64,000 bases of DNA from the NCBI RefSeq assembly GCF_030518235.1, contig NZ_JAULSA010000001.1, positions 310,001-374,000 of the forward strand, in the 5' to 3' direction. Both the position numbers and the translations under genes were made by a program. Of this stretch, positions 34,891 through 44,463 are shown in pieces (within the stretch, counting starts at the first letter, position 1; each line of letters begins with the position of its first letter). The notes beneath the pieces were generated by a model. That model was not told the DNA's origin, searched no databases, and worked only from the letters and a program-made list of their open reading frames with translations. Source of the DNA: Saccharibacillus sp. CPCC 101409. Its GTDB lineage: Bacteria > Bacillota > Bacilli > Paenibacillales > Paenibacillaceae.

Positions 34891-36249
34891 TTGAAACTGT
34901 TTATTCACCGCAAAGACCTGCGCACCGTCGACCTGGCCGCTTTCGACTACTTGAAGGAAGCGAGGCAGCCGACGCTGCATCTGCTGATTCTCGATCCTTT
35001 TCTGCTGCAAAAAGGCCGGGAAAAAGAGCACAGCGGCGTCAATTTCCTGCGGCACGTCTCGCGTCTGCGCCGCTTGTACGACGCGGAAGGACGCACGCTG
35101 CATCTGGTTTACGGCGAACCGTCCGAAGTGCTGGACTGGCTGCTCGCAAAGCTCAAAGGCGGCGAGCACGAGATCGACGAAGTGGTCGCGCACCGCGATT
35201 TTACCCCGTATGCGCGCGAGCGCGACCGCAAGTTGAAACAAACGGCCGAAGCGAACGGAGCCGCATTCACGCTGCTCGTCGATTCGCTGATGATCGATCC
35301 CGAACGGTTCGCGGAGTTCACGGGCAAAGACGGCTACTACAAGATCTTCGCTCCTTTTCACCGCAAATGGCTGGAGTACCTGGCGCATGCGCCGAACGAG
35401 CCGTCTTCCGTCGCGTTGAGCGATCTGGAAGAGAGCGGCGCGCAGCCGAAATGGCTCAAAAAGTTCGCTCTGCCGTTCGACCCGGACGATTACGAGCCGG
35501 CGGACGAATGGAAAGAGAAGCTGGACCCATTTTTAAAAGAAGACCTTGCGGAATACGGCGACAAGCGCGACTATTACCCGGAACTGCCGGCGAGCGGCGT
35601 CAATCCGCATGTCAACGCCGGCGCCGTATCGATCCGCGAATTGTACGCCCGGGCGATCCGGCAGGACGGACACGACGAATGGGTGCGCCAGCTGGCTTTT
35701 CGCGACTTCTATCTGTACCTGGCCGTTTACGATCCGGATTATTTTTCCTATGAGAAAAAGTACGACCTGTCCGCACTGACGGACGAGCATTTCGAGCGCT
35801 GGGCCAAAGGACAAACCGGCATTCCGGCGATCGACGCGGCGATGACGGAGCTGAACGAAACGGGACTGATGCCCAACCGGCTGCGGATTCTGTGCGCGAT
35901 GTTCCTGACCAAAAACCTGCGGTGTCCCTTTACGCTCGGCGAGCAGTATTTCCGGCGCAAGCTGCTGGACTACGACAATATCCAGAACCGCGGCAACTGG
36001 CTGTGGTGCGCGTCGCTGGGAGCCAATTCCGCCCCGTATTTCCGCGTTGTGAATCCCGTGACCCAATCCGAGAAATACGATCCGAACGGCGAGCATATCC
36101 GGCAATGGCTGCCGGAGCTGAAAGACGAGGATGTCAAAACGGTGCATAAGCCGCGCGAAAACGCCGTCGTCGATCTGAAAGTTTCGCGGGCGGATGCGAT
36201 CGAAACGTACAAGAGTATCGTAAACGGCGGAAAAGGAGACGCGAAATGA
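34891..36249 (+). CDS. phrB: Deoxyribodipyrimidine photolyase
   Basis: 452 aa. The N-terminal alpha/beta antenna-binding domain starts 'KLFIHRKDLRTVDLAAFDYL'. The FAD domain shows 'WVRQLAFRDFYLYLAVYDPDYF', 'TGIPAIDAAMTELNETGLMPNRLRILCAMFLTKNL' and 'NRGNWLWCASLGANSAPYFRVVNPVTQSEKYDPNG'. It uses blue light to split pyrimidine dimers in DNA. TTG 34891 has AAAGGAG 9 nt upstream and begins exactly at the family N-terminus. The stop overlaps the next start (ATGA), so translation is coupled to the dipeptidase. Confidence 0.93.
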   Translation: MKLFIHRKDLRTVDLAAFDYLKEARQPTLHLLILDPFLLQKGREKEHSGVNFLRHVSRLRRLYDAEGRTLHLVYGEPSEVLDWLLAKLKGGEHEIDEVVAHRDFTPYARERDRKLKQTAEANGAAFTLLVDSLMIDPERFAEFTGKDGYYKIFAPFHRKWLEYLAHAPNEPSSVALSDLEESGAQPKWLKKFALPFDPDDYEPADEWKEKLDPFLKEDLAEYGDKRDYYPELPASGVNPHVNAGAVSIRELYARAIRQDGHDEWVRQLAFRDFYLYLAVYDPDYFSYEKKYDLSALTDEHFERWAKGQTGIPAIDAAMTELNETGLMPNRLRILCAMFLTKNLRCPFTLGEQYFRRKLLDYDNIQNRGNWLWCASLGANSAPYFRVVNPVTQSEKYDPNGEHIRQWLPELKDEDVKTVHKPRENAVVDLKVSRADAIETYKSIVNGGKGDAK

Positions 36250-37205
36250 TGCGCATTATCGATCTGCACTGCGACGCGCTGGCGAAAATCGAGCAGTCCG
36301 GCGGCGCTTTTTCCTATACGGACGAGCCGGAACTGGCGAGCAGCCGCAATCGGCTGAGGGAAGGCGGAATCGCGATCCAGGGATTTGCCGTGTTCGTCGA
36401 TCCGGCGCTGCCGGGAACGGCCCGCTTCCAGTCGTGCCTGAACCAGATCCATTACTTTTACACGGAAGTACTGGACAAGCACGACGACCTGATGCCTATC
36501 ACCGAATGGTCGCAGATCGCGGAGCTGGAGGAAGGGAAGATCGGGGCGCTGCTGACGCTCGAAGGCGTGGACCCGATCGAGAACGACCTGAAAAAGCTGC
36601 ACCTGCTGTACCGCCTCGGCGTGCGTTCGGTCGGCCTGACGTGGAATTATTCCAATCGCGCCGCCGACGGCGTGCTGGAACCGCGCGGCGCGGGACTGAG
36701 CGCATTCGGGCGGGAAATCGTCGCGCTGAACAACAAATACCGCATGCTCACCGACGTCAGCCATCTGAGCGAACGCGGCTTCTGGGACGTGATGGAGACA
36801 GCCGATTACCCGATCGCCAGCCACTCCAACGCCCGGGCGCTGTGCGACCATCCGCGCAATCTGACGGACGAGCAGGCTCGGGCGATGTTTGCGCGGGGCG
36901 CGCAGGTGCATATCGTGTACTGTCCGGAATTTACGCGCGGCGACTATGCGGAGCGCAAAGTCGAGGCCGGCGATCTGGTGCGGCATATCGACCATCTCTG
37001 CTCGCTCGGCGGCGAGCGGCATATAGGTCTCGGTTCCGACTTCGACGGCATTTCCCGCATGATCCGGGGACTGGAGCACGCGGGCCGGACGCAGAATCTG
37101 GTGAACGAGCTGCTGAAGCATTACAGCGAAGAGCAGGTGCGGGGATTCGCGTTCGATAATTTTGCGCGGAGCCTGCCGGGTTCAGAGGCCAAAGTCCCGG
37201 TTTGA
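36246..37205 (+). CDS. Membrane-dipeptidase family (M19) metallopeptidase
   Basis: 319 aa. Zinc ligands and catalytic residues of the M19 family are visible: His8-x-Asp10 in LHCDA, bridging Glu106 in 'LTLEGVDP', 'LTDVSHLSERGFWDV', 'PIASHSNARALCDHPRNL', and the C-terminal 'HIGLGSDFDGI'. It hydrolyses dipeptides, often with D-residues in the second position. There is no signal peptide despite the family name, so it is cytoplasmic. Linked to photolyase only by position. Confidence 0.92.
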   Translation: MMRIIDLHCDALAKIEQSGGAFSYTDEPELASSRNRLREGGIAIQGFAVFVDPALPGTARFQSCLNQIHYFYTEVLDKHDDLMPITEWSQIAELEEGKIGALLTLEGVDPIENDLKKLHLLYRLGVRSVGLTWNYSNRAADGVLEPRGAGLSAFGREIVALNNKYRMLTDVSHLSERGFWDVMETADYPIASHSNARALCDHPRNLTDEQARAMFARGAQVHIVYCPEFTRGDYAERKVEAGDLVRHIDHLCSLGGERHIGLGSDFDGISRMIRGLEHAGRTQNLVNELLKHYSEEQVRGFAFDNFARSLPGSEAKVPV

Positions 37206-37355
37206 TGAAACGGAAATCCAAACACTTAGAAGGAATTTTGAATTTTTTAAGGGGAATTCTCTCTGTAAATTAAATTTATCGCGCTGTCGTGTTAAACTGT
37301 TTATAAGCTCAAACCTTTGCTTGATTAATCCCTTATCGAAGGAAGGAGAGATTAA

Positions 37356-38708
37356 ATGAACGGAATGACGACACACGGCAGCGGGGTGGACAGGCGGCGC
37401 GCGCCATGGACGGGCGGGGACTTGCGCGGAGAAGCGGGGACCGTGCGGGGCGGCGGGAAACTGCTGCTTCGGATCGCGTTTCTGGCGGCGCTGATCGCGG
37501 CGCTTGCGGGCGGGGGCCTGCGGACCGAAGCGGCGGAAGCGCCGATCCGGGTCATGCTCAACGAAGAAAGCACGCCGCTGGCGTTCTCGGTAGACCCGGT
37601 CAGCCGGCAGGACACGACACTGGTGCAAATGCGGCCGCTGTTCGAGAAGCTGGGCATGGAACTGACCTGGAACCAGGCCTCGGGCACGGTAAAAGCGGTG
37701 AAGCCCGGCACGGAGCTGAGTCTCAAGCTCGGTTCCAAAACGGCGACCGTCAACGGCCGCCAGGTCGCGCTGGATTACCCGGCGACCAGCATCGGGGGCA
37801 ATACGCTCGTGCCGCTGCGGTTCGTCGGCGAAGCGACCGGAGCCATTGTGCACTGGAACGGGCCGGGGCGTCAGATCATTGTCGTGACGACGGAATGGAT
37901 GCAGTCCAAAGGCGTCACGGCCGCCCGGGTCAAAGCGGAACTCGCCAAGCAGCAGGCGGAAGCCGACGCCAAATACGCGGAAGCCAAAGCGGCGGAGAAA
38001 GCCGAAGCCGAGCGCAAGAAAGCGGAGCAGGACCGGGCGAGCGGAAATTCCGGCACGGCCAAAGTCGACCTGAACAAGCTGTCGGGCATGTACTACGGCG
38101 CGGAATACGACTACGCCGGATACGAATGCGGCGGAATCTGCTGGAAGTTCTATACGTTCCTGCCGGGCAGTAAAGTCGTGGTCGGCGAGCCGGCCGGCGG
38201 CGGACCGGAGAATGTCGACTGCAAGACCGACAAATGCCGGAACTATTCGATCAAGAACGGGAAGCTGGTTATCCAGGGCGGCGAAACGCTGCCGATCTCG
38301 GTCAGCGGCGAAGGCAACCTGGTCATTAACGATGTACACCTCGGTCGGTTGACGCCGGCGAAAGCCGGAACGAAGCTGAGCGGCGAATATATTTCGCAGG
38401 GGTATTACGGACTGGTCGGCATCACGCCGTTTACTACATCGTGGACGGACTTTATGACCTTCACCGCAGACGGAAAGTTCACGAGCGATACGCTGTCGAT
38501 CGCGGCTCTGGATACCGGAGCGGCACGCACCGAGAGCAGTTCTTCCGCCAAAACGGTGACCGGAACGTATACGATCTCCAAAAATACGATCACGCTGAAA
38601 TACACAGGCGGCAAAACGGAGCGCTACGTGTTCGACATCCAGCCTCCGGACAAAGACGGCGTGGTCTATGTTCAGATCGGCAGCCGCGACTTCCATATCG
38701 AAAATTGA
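37356..38708 (+). CDS. Secreted protein with a copper-amine-oxidase N-terminal-type domain
   Basis: 450 aa. A long basic N-terminal part precedes the hydrophobic core of the signal peptide (about 37-58, ending 'RTEAAEA'). Residues 65-175 form a copper-amine-oxidase N-terminal-like domain ('VQMRPLFEKLGMELTWNQASGTVKAVKPGTELSLKLGS...', '...LVPLRFVGEATGAIVHWNGPGRQI'), a wall- or stalk-associated module common in Paenibacillus. A helical Ala/Glu/Lys-rich segment (about 190-235) links to a Cys-containing beta-rich C-terminal domain that I do not recognise. AAGGAGAG precedes ATG 37356. No catalytic residues for amine oxidation are present. Confidence 0.8.
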   Translation: MNGMTTHGSGVDRRRAPWTGGDLRGEAGTVRGGGKLLLRIAFLAALIAALAGGGLRTEAAEAPIRVMLNEESTPLAFSVDPVSRQDTTLVQMRPLFEKLGMELTWNQASGTVKAVKPGTELSLKLGSKTATVNGRQVALDYPATSIGGNTLVPLRFVGEATGAIVHWNGPGRQIIVVTTEWMQSKGVTAARVKAELAKQQAEADAKYAEAKAAEKAEAERKKAEQDRASGNSGTAKVDLNKLSGMYYGAEYDYAGYECGGICWKFYTFLPGSKVVVGEPAGGGPENVDCKTDKCRNYSIKNGKLVIQGGETLPISVSGEGNLVINDVHLGRLTPAKAGTKLSGEYISQGYYGLVGITPFTTSWTDFMTFTADGKFTSDTLSIAALDTGAARTESSSSAKTVTGTYTISKNTITLKYTGGKTERYVFDIQPPDKDGVVYVQIGSRDFHIEN

Positions 38709-38832
38709 ACCGGTAAGGACCGGGGAATCCGAACGAAGACCGGCAAAACGGCACTAACCGCCGGGGATGATACAATGAGCTTGCGCTATCTATAAGATTC
38801 ACCAATACGAACAATCAAAGGGCGGACTGTTT

Positions 38833-40854
38833 ATGCCATTATCGCATACGGCTTCGAATTTCGATTCAAGCACCGAACTGCTGCGGATCGAGACGGATTT
38901 GTTCGAGCTGACGATCGCCGGGAAACCGTTTCATGCGACGGTCGAGCGGCTGTCGCTGCATCGCGGCGGAGAAGAAGCGGCCGGATCGGCCGGCGGTGCT
39001 TCCGACGAAGGGCGGATTCCGGCGGCGTTCTCGGCCGCTGCGCGTTCGCTGCGCTTGACGCTCCGCCGGGTCGAACTGTTCTCGCCGCAGACCGGCCGTC
39101 TGGAAGTCTGGGAGCAGGGAACTCCGGCTTATCCGTGCTTCTACGAGACCGGCGCGTATGAATTTACGCTGGTCAAGACCGATCCCGTATCGGAGCTTGC
39201 GTTCTATCACGAGAACGTCAATCTGCGCCGGCGGATCAAGCCGCGGGGCCGGTCGGTGCTGTCCGGCACGCTGGACTTCGGCAGCGAGATCGGCGAATCC
39301 GAGCTGGAAATCCGGCTTGACGGCCGGCCGCTGCTTGCGATCGGGATCGAAGTGTTCCCGGCGAAGCTGGATTACCGGCGCGATTATGCGCGGCTGATCG
39401 GGGAAGTGGACGACGAGGCGTACGACCTGTCGTTCGACTTCCTGCGCCGGACGTACCGGCCGGCGGAATCGGCCGAGCGTCCGCGCCAGAGCCTGGCGGA
39501 GTTCCAGGCGATTCTTCGCGCCGTCTTCGGGCGCATGGAAGACGCCGTGCGGCGGATCGGCGCGCATCCGCATTACCGGCTGGAAGCCGAGCGCCGGCTG
39601 CGCGAGAGCGTTCGCGCGAAGCGGACGGACCGGCGCAGCCTGGAAGATCTGCGCCGCCATCCGCAGCGGCTGCGGCGCGAGGAAGGCGGCTGGCTGGAGA
39701 TCCGGCCGCGGTCCGGGGCGGAGCCGGAAGCGCCTGGCGCGCGGCGGGAAGCGGAGCCGCGGCGCGGGCGCGAAGCCGAAGCGGCGCGCTACACGCCGAC
39801 GCATCTGCTGGAGGCGAGGCGGACGGTCTCGTACGATACGGACGAGAACCGCTTTCTGCGCTGGATGCTGGAGCGCACGGCCGGGCGGATCGACCGGCTG
39901 CAGCGGGAGCTGCGGGAAGGTTCGGCGCGGCGCGATCCGCTGCTGGACCGGGAGCTTGAGCGGATCAAGCGGCGGATCGGCCGGATGCTGGACGCCGATT
40001 ACCTGCGCGCGGCCGGGCCGATGCGCGGCGGCGGAGCAAGCCTGGTGCTCCAGATGGCGCCCGGCTACCGGGAGATGTACAAGCTGCATCTGCTTCTGCT
40101 GCGCGGACTCGCGATCCGCGAAGGGCTGCTGCGCTTATCGGTCAAAGACATGGCGCAGCTGTACGAATACTGGTGCTTCCTCAAGCTGCACCGGCTGCTG
40201 GCCGACCGCTGCCGCGTCGTTCGCCGGGAAGGCTCCGGCATCCGCCGGGGCGGGCTGTTCCCGACGCTGATTCGCGGCCGCGGCTCGCGCATCGAATACG
40301 AACTGCCGCATTCCGGCGCGCGGCTGGCGCTGCTGTACAATCCGTCGCTGCTCGGCCGCAGCCGGCCGACGACGGAGCAGAAGCCCGATCTGCTGCTGAC
40401 GCTGTACACGCCGGACGGCGGCGCAAGCGGCGAGCGGAGCGTTAACGGCGGCGAAACCGGCCGAACAACCGGCGCAGGCGGCCGGATTCCGGCGCGCGAA
40501 ACGTCGTTCGTGCTGGACGCCAAGTACCGGCTGGACCCGGCCGAACCGGGTACGTCTTACGAACGGGCCTATGCGTCGCCCGGTCCGCTGGAAGAAGATA
40601 TCAACGTGATGCACCGCTATCGCGACGCCATCGTCCGACGCGGCGCGGATACGGGCGAATACGAGCGCCGCGTGGAGCAGGCGTGCGTGCTGTTTCCGTA
40701 CGGAAACGAATCCGAGTATGCGGAACATCATTTCTATCGCAGCATCGGCCGCGTCGGCGTGGGCGCGCTGCCTTTTCTGCCGGGCTCGACGGCTCTGGCC
40801 GAGCGCTGGCTGGACGGGGTGCTGGGACTTCCCGGCGCCGAGGCAAACGGGTAA
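38833..40854 (+). CDS. DUF2357 and PD-(D/E)XK nuclease protein (McrC-like)
   Basis: 673 aa. The N-terminal ~230 residues match DUF2357: beta-rich, with 'YETGAYEFTLVKTDPVSELAFYHENVNLRRRI' and 'LDYRRDYARLIGEVDDEAYDLSFDF'. The middle (about 235-330) is Arg/Glu/Ala-rich and low complexity. The C-terminal nuclease has 'LYEYWCFLKLHRLL', a cluster of beta strands, and 'FVLDAKYRLDP' near residue 558, the D-x-K of a PD-(D/E)XK core. DUF2357 nucleases are McrC-type partners of McrB-like NTPases, so the natural partner is the gene at 27949. The Shine-Dalgarno is weak (GGGCGG). Confidence 0.82.
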   Translation: MPLSHTASNFDSSTELLRIETDLFELTIAGKPFHATVERLSLHRGGEEAAGSAGGASDEGRIPAAFSAAARSLRLTLRRVELFSPQTGRLEVWEQGTPAYPCFYETGAYEFTLVKTDPVSELAFYHENVNLRRRIKPRGRSVLSGTLDFGSEIGESELEIRLDGRPLLAIGIEVFPAKLDYRRDYARLIGEVDDEAYDLSFDFLRRTYRPAESAERPRQSLAEFQAILRAVFGRMEDAVRRIGAHPHYRLEAERRLRESVRAKRTDRRSLEDLRRHPQRLRREEGGWLEIRPRSGAEPEAPGARREAEPRRGREAEAARYTPTHLLEARRTVSYDTDENRFLRWMLERTAGRIDRLQRELREGSARRDPLLDRELERIKRRIGRMLDADYLRAAGPMRGGGASLVLQMAPGYREMYKLHLLLLRGLAIREGLLRLSVKDMAQLYEYWCFLKLHRLLADRCRVVRREGSGIRRGGLFPTLIRGRGSRIEYELPHSGARLALLYNPSLLGRSRPTTEQKPDLLLTLYTPDGGASGERSVNGGETGRTTGAGGRIPARETSFVLDAKYRLDPAEPGTSYERAYASPGPLEEDINVMHRYRDAIVRRGADTGEYERRVEQACVLFPYGNESEYAEHHFYRSIGRVGVGALPFLPGSTALAERWLDGVLGLPGAEANG

Positions 40855-40894
40855 AGGCCGGTATACAGGGAGAATCCCTCGTATACCGGCCTTT
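40853..40894. terminator. Perfect long terminator stem over the stop codon
   Basis: AAAGGCCGGTATAC (40853-40866) pairs with GTATACCGGCCTTT (40881-40894), with AGGGA/TCCCT inside. The stem begins within the TAA stop of the DUF2357 gene, which is unusually close. Confidence 0.8.
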
Positions 40895-41016
40895 ATTTCG
40901 CTTTTTCTTTTGCTGTATTTGTTTCTGTTTCTGTTCGAACGCTGCTTGTTCGACGGCGTTTTAACCGGCAATTTGACCGGTCCGGCCGCGTCGATATTCC
41001 GGCCGAGCGTCCTGTT

Positions 41017-43428
41017 TTACTTCGCCAGCTCCCCGATCTCCGCCGGGCTCAGCGCTTTGTCGTAGATGCGCACTTCGTCGAGGCTGCCTTTGAAATAAGC
41101 GTCCGCCGCGAAGCGGCTTTTGCCCAGCCAGGCTTCGCTTGTTTGCAGATCGCGCGGGTCGTAGGTCATCTGCTCGTTCCTGCCCGCTTCTTTGCCGTTC
41201 AGGTACAGCGTGCCGGTGCCGCCCGAGATCGTTACGGCGACATGCGTCCACTTGCCGGTCGGCAGCGGGGAAGACGTCAGGATGCTCTGGTCTTTGCCTT
41301 CGCGGTGAATCGTAAACTGCACGCCCGCGCCCTGCGACGGAGTCAGGAACATAAATCCGTTCATGCCGTTTCCGAAGTCCAGAATCCGCTGCCAGGGTGC
41401 GCCGCCTTCCCATTTGACCCAGCCGGCGAACGTGAAGTCCCGCGCGTCCGTTACGGCGCCCGGCAGCTTCACGTAGCCGTCTTTGCCGTCCAGCGCGACC
41501 GCTTTGCCGTTTTTGCCGGATTTGGTATAGGAAGCGCCGTTTTCGAGCGTGCCGTTGTATCGGTTCGGCGAAGCGTCGGTCAGCCGGTTTTTCGACGCGT
41601 CCCCGAAGCCGTAGGAGGCGATCAGCGGACCCTGCGCCTGCTGCGCCACGGTGACTTTGAACGATTTGGTTTTCTTGGCGGTTCCGTGCGAGATGGTCGC
41701 GGTCAGCGTGACTCCGGCGTCGCCTTTGCCGGCGGCGGGACGGGTCACTTTGCCGGTGCCTGCCACGACCGACGGATTGGACGACGTCCAGGCTATCGCC
41801 GCTCCCCGCGTGCCGGAGACCGGCAGGTTCAGGTCGTAGTACACGTCGCCGGACGAAGGCGCATCGAGCGCTTTGGCGACGGCGGATACGATGTCTTTAT
41901 CGGGAAGCGCGGCGACTTTTACGCCCCATACGCCGACGCCCCGGCCGGACATCGCGGTCAGCGTAAGCGTGCGTTCGCCGGAGACCGGATGGGTTTCGTG
42001 CAGGAAAACGCCCGTATAAGTCCCGTCCGCCGTCGTCAGCACGACATCGTGCTCGCCCTGAAGCTTCCACGTGCCCGTAACCGCGCCGCCGAGCGTGCCG
42101 TCCGCTTTGAGCGTGACGGAAACGTCCGTATGAAGATCCGCGTCGATTTCTTTATCCTGCGCAATCCAGCTGTAGTCGCCCGGGATCTCCGCCGCGGTTA
42201 CTTTCGACAGCGTATCGCTCTCGCCCGCATAACGGTACGGCGCCACGACCGGCCAGCCGTCCGCGTTCATGACCATCTCGTGCACCCGGATCTCGTGCTC
42301 TTCGCCGCGGCCCGGGAACCGGGAGTGGAAGATCAGGAAGTGCTTGCCCGTCTGCTCGTCGTAATACGCGGAGTTGTGTCCCGGCGATACGGCGCCGATG
42401 CCCGCGCCTTCGCCCGGATCGCCAAGCCTGCGTTCGAACAAATAATTGCCGATCAGCTTCACGCCGTAAGGCTCGATCGAGTCGTCGTCGAACAGCGGCT
42501 TGCCCGGATCGGCTTTGACGTTCGCCATATCGGTTCCCTGCGCGTCGAGGAACGGGCCGTCCGGACTTTTCGAGCGGGCGACCCGCACATTGTAGCCGCC
42601 GGCCGCGTCGAGTCCCCCGAAGGAAAGAAACAGATAATAGTAGTCCGTTTCCGGGCTGTACAGCATATACGGGCCTTCGATGCGGCTGTGGTTGCCTCCG
42701 GTGAGTTTCTTGCCGTAACCCTGGTCCGGGAGCGGTTTGCCGGTCTTGGGGTCCATCTCCAGGATAAAGATTCCGCCCGAGTACGAACCGTACACCATCC
42801 AAAGCTTGCCGTTTTTATCGAAAAAGACGTCCGGGTCCACCGCGTTCGGATGTTTCGTCGCGTCGTAGATCGTGCCGTCTTCGCTTGCCTGGTCCCACAT
42901 GCCGGATTTCAAAATGATCCCGGTGTCCTTGTACGGACCTTCCGCTTTGTCGGCGACGGCGATGCCCAGCGCGGAACGCGGCGAATCGCCTTTGCACGCA
43001 TTGTAGTACATATAGAATTTGCCGTCCGCAAGCTGGATAACGTCGGCGGCCCACAGCGTATCCGACTGCGCCCAATCGAGCGTTTCTTTCAGCTCCGTCT
43101 TCACGTTCGGGATCAGCGGATTGTCGTTCGTCACGCCGGAAGCGATCAGGTTCCAATTCATCAGGTCTTTCGATTTGGCGGCCGCGAGATGCGAACCGAA
43201 CACGTAGAATGTGTCGCCGACCTTGATGACGGACGGATCGTGCACGGACGCTTCGCGGAACGTCGGGGCTTTGGCGTTGAACGTCGGCAGCTCGACCGAT
43301 TTCTGCACGGCGGCCGGGGGGGCGGAAGCGGAAACGGCGGCGGACGAAACCGCGCCTGCGGAAAGAGGCAGCAGCAGTGCGGCCGTCACGGCGGTCAGTC
43401 CGGTTTTTTGCAAAAGTTTGTGTTTCAT
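41017..43428 (-). CDS. Secreted GH43-family arabinanase-like enzyme with a LamG domain
   Basis: 803 aa. Signal peptide (KHKLLQKTGLTAVTAALLLPLSAGA). The GH43 five-bladed propeller (about 45-370) shows 'VHDPSVIKVGDTFYVFGSHLAA', 'LWAADVIQLADGKFYMYYNAC', 'AVDPDVFFDKNGKLWMVYGSYSGGI' and 'RIEGPYMLYS', carrying the catalytic Asp, Asp and Glu in the usual positions. Next come an arabinanase C-terminal-like segment (about 370-500), a Bacterial Ig/'immunoglobulin-like' region (to about 595, 'AIAWTSSNPSVV') and a C-terminal LamG-type carbohydrate-binding domain. It probably releases arabino-oligosaccharides outside the cell (AbnA/AbnB type). ATG 43428 has AAAGGAAG upstream. An exact cre box lies upstream. 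Confidence 0.88.
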   Translation of the reverse strand: MKHKLLQKTGLTAVTAALLLPLSAGAVSSAAVSASAPPAAVQKSVELPTFNAKAPTFREASVHDPSVIKVGDTFYVFGSHLAAAKSKDLMNWNLIASGVTNDNPLIPNVKTELKETLDWAQSDTLWAADVIQLADGKFYMYYNACKGDSPRSALGIAVADKAEGPYKDTGIILKSGMWDQASEDGTIYDATKHPNAVDPDVFFDKNGKLWMVYGSYSGGIFILEMDPKTGKPLPDQGYGKKLTGGNHSRIEGPYMLYSPETDYYYLFLSFGGLDAAGGYNVRVARSKSPDGPFLDAQGTDMANVKADPGKPLFDDDSIEPYGVKLIGNYLFERRLGDPGEGAGIGAVSPGHNSAYYDEQTGKHFLIFHSRFPGRGEEHEIRVHEMVMNADGWPVVAPYRYAGESDTLSKVTAAEIPGDYSWIAQDKEIDADLHTDVSVTLKADGTLGGAVTGTWKLQGEHDVVLTTADGTYTGVFLHETHPVSGERTLTLTAMSGRGVGVWGVKVAALPDKDIVSAVAKALDAPSSGDVYYDLNLPVSGTRGAAIAWTSSNPSVVAGTGKVTRPAAGKGDAGVTLTATISHGTAKKTKSFKVTVAQQAQGPLIASYGFGDASKNRLTDASPNRYNGTLENGASYTKSGKNGKAVALDGKDGYVKLPGAVTDARDFTFAGWVKWEGGAPWQRILDFGNGMNGFMFLTPSQGAGVQFTIHREGKDQSILTSSPLPTGKWTHVAVTISGGTGTLYLNGKEAGRNEQMTYDPRDLQTSEAWLGKSRFAADAYFKGSLDEVRIYDKALSPAEIGELAK

Positions 43429-43449
43429 GGGATCTTCCTTTCGTGAAAT

Positions 43450-43586
43450 AAATTTAGTGAACAATAAAGTTAATTTTATTGCGTTGCAATTAAGCGAAAA
43501 TTAATAATGGTATCGCTTACAAATGGAATAATAACTGCATTTGTCCTGAAAACACAAGTTAAATTTACTTTATAGTGAATTTTATT
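43450..43586. repeat. Two related AT-rich sites in the arabinanase leader
   Basis: 43450-43480 and 43561-43586 share AAATTTA(G/C)T, then AGT(T/G)AATTTTATT, separated by spacers of different length. They flank the cre box and could be paired operator sites, possibly for a GntR/AraR-like or ROK regulator. The gap 43429-43766 holds no gene. Confidence 0.5.
43508..43521 (-). promoter_or_regulatory. cre site (CcpA) upstream of the arabinanase gene
   Basis: On the minus strand TGTAAGCGATACCA fits TGTAANCGNTNNCA at every defined position, 80-90 bp before ATG 43428. It predicts carbon catabolite repression. Confidence 0.75.
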
Positions 43587-43766
43587 CGGCTAAGTTAATG
43601 TTATGATTAATTGTATGGGAGTTGGTATAAAGATCGGCGAGAGAAAAAAGCTTGCGGGTTTTCCAAAAAAAGCCCCGCGCGGCCGGAATAACCGGCAGCC
43701 GGAGCTTGAGGGCTTGGAGGGGATAGAGACGTTTCCGCCGAATCGGACAGCGACGCTTTGAGGCGG

Positions 43767-44072
43767 TCAGCCGACAGCCGGAAAAGGATTGTGCTTCAAA
43801 CAGACAAGCGTAACGTATCCGTCGTGTACGGAAACCACCGCGCGCGTTGTGCGAACGCCGTACAAAATATAGGAGCAGCCGTTGTCGCGGCGTCCGGCAT
43901 ATTTGTCGATACGTTTCGGGGCACGAAGAAACTCACCCAGCATCTCCTCGTCGAAATGGGCCTGCTCCATGTCCCGTTCGGCGCGTTCGGTCAGCAGCAG
44001 CCGATGGTGTTCGACCGCTTCTTTGAGCGTCGCCGCAATGCCTTCCGTTTCCACTTCGTTTGATTTGATCAT
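43767..44072 (-). CDS. Hypothetical protein
   Basis: 101 aa. AAGGAGG lies 7 nt before ATG 44072, so translation is well supported. The N-terminal half is helical and acidic ('LKEAVEHHRLLLTERAERDMEQAHFDEEML'), and the C-terminal half is beta-like with a short 'CSYILYGVRTTRAVVSVHDGYVTLVCLKHN'. No family recognised and no membrane segment. It appears monocistronic, with no obvious link to the neighbouring arabinanase. Confidence 0.6.
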   Translation of the reverse strand: MIKSNEVETEGIAATLKEAVEHHRLLLTERAERDMEQAHFDEEMLGEFLRAPKRIDKYAGRRDNGCSYILYGVRTTRAVVSVHDGYVTLVCLKHNPFPAVG

Positions 44073-44342
44073 CAGTAAGCCTCCTTCTGCTTTTTTGCTT
44101 TTTAGCGTTTTCGCTTTAATGAGTGAATGGATTTTGCTTAGCTTCTATTGTCCACAAAAAAGCTTGTTTCGTAAAGAACTATTAATAGACCGCTGTATAA
44201 ATAATACTTCCACTATTAACCATGAAGATAGGATGAAGGTCATTGATCTTTTTGAAAGCGCTATATTTTAAGGGGTGAACAGCAGGAGCCGGAGGAGAAA
44301 AAAGATAGGCGGCCGGCGCCGAAAAAAATGCCTGTCCGCTTG

Positions 44343-44372
44343 TTGACGAAAGGGTCTTTTTTGGATTAAGAT
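44343..44372 (+). promoter_or_regulatory. Possible promoter upstream of the small membrane-protein gene
   Basis: TTGACG (44343-44348), 18-bp spacer and TAAGAT (44367-44372). The rest of the gap 44073-44463 shows nothing recognisable. Confidence 0.4.
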
Positions 44373-44463
44373 TTAAAACGTTGTGTATCCGGAAACTATG
44401 CTATATAAAACCCTAAAAATTAACATTTTCTTTACTTCTTCGGCGTACGATTGTGCTATCCTC

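Noticed and set aside
36246-37205. Imidazolonepropionase or other amidohydrolase for the 36246 gene
   Set aside because: The LHCD, LEGVDP and SHSNARALCDHPRNL motifs match membrane dipeptidase M19 rather than other amidohydrolases.
41143-43446. A 767-residue plus-strand frame over the arabinanase
   Set aside because: Opposite a well-supported secreted GH43 enzyme with a cre box and Shine-Dalgarno; no domain visible in it.
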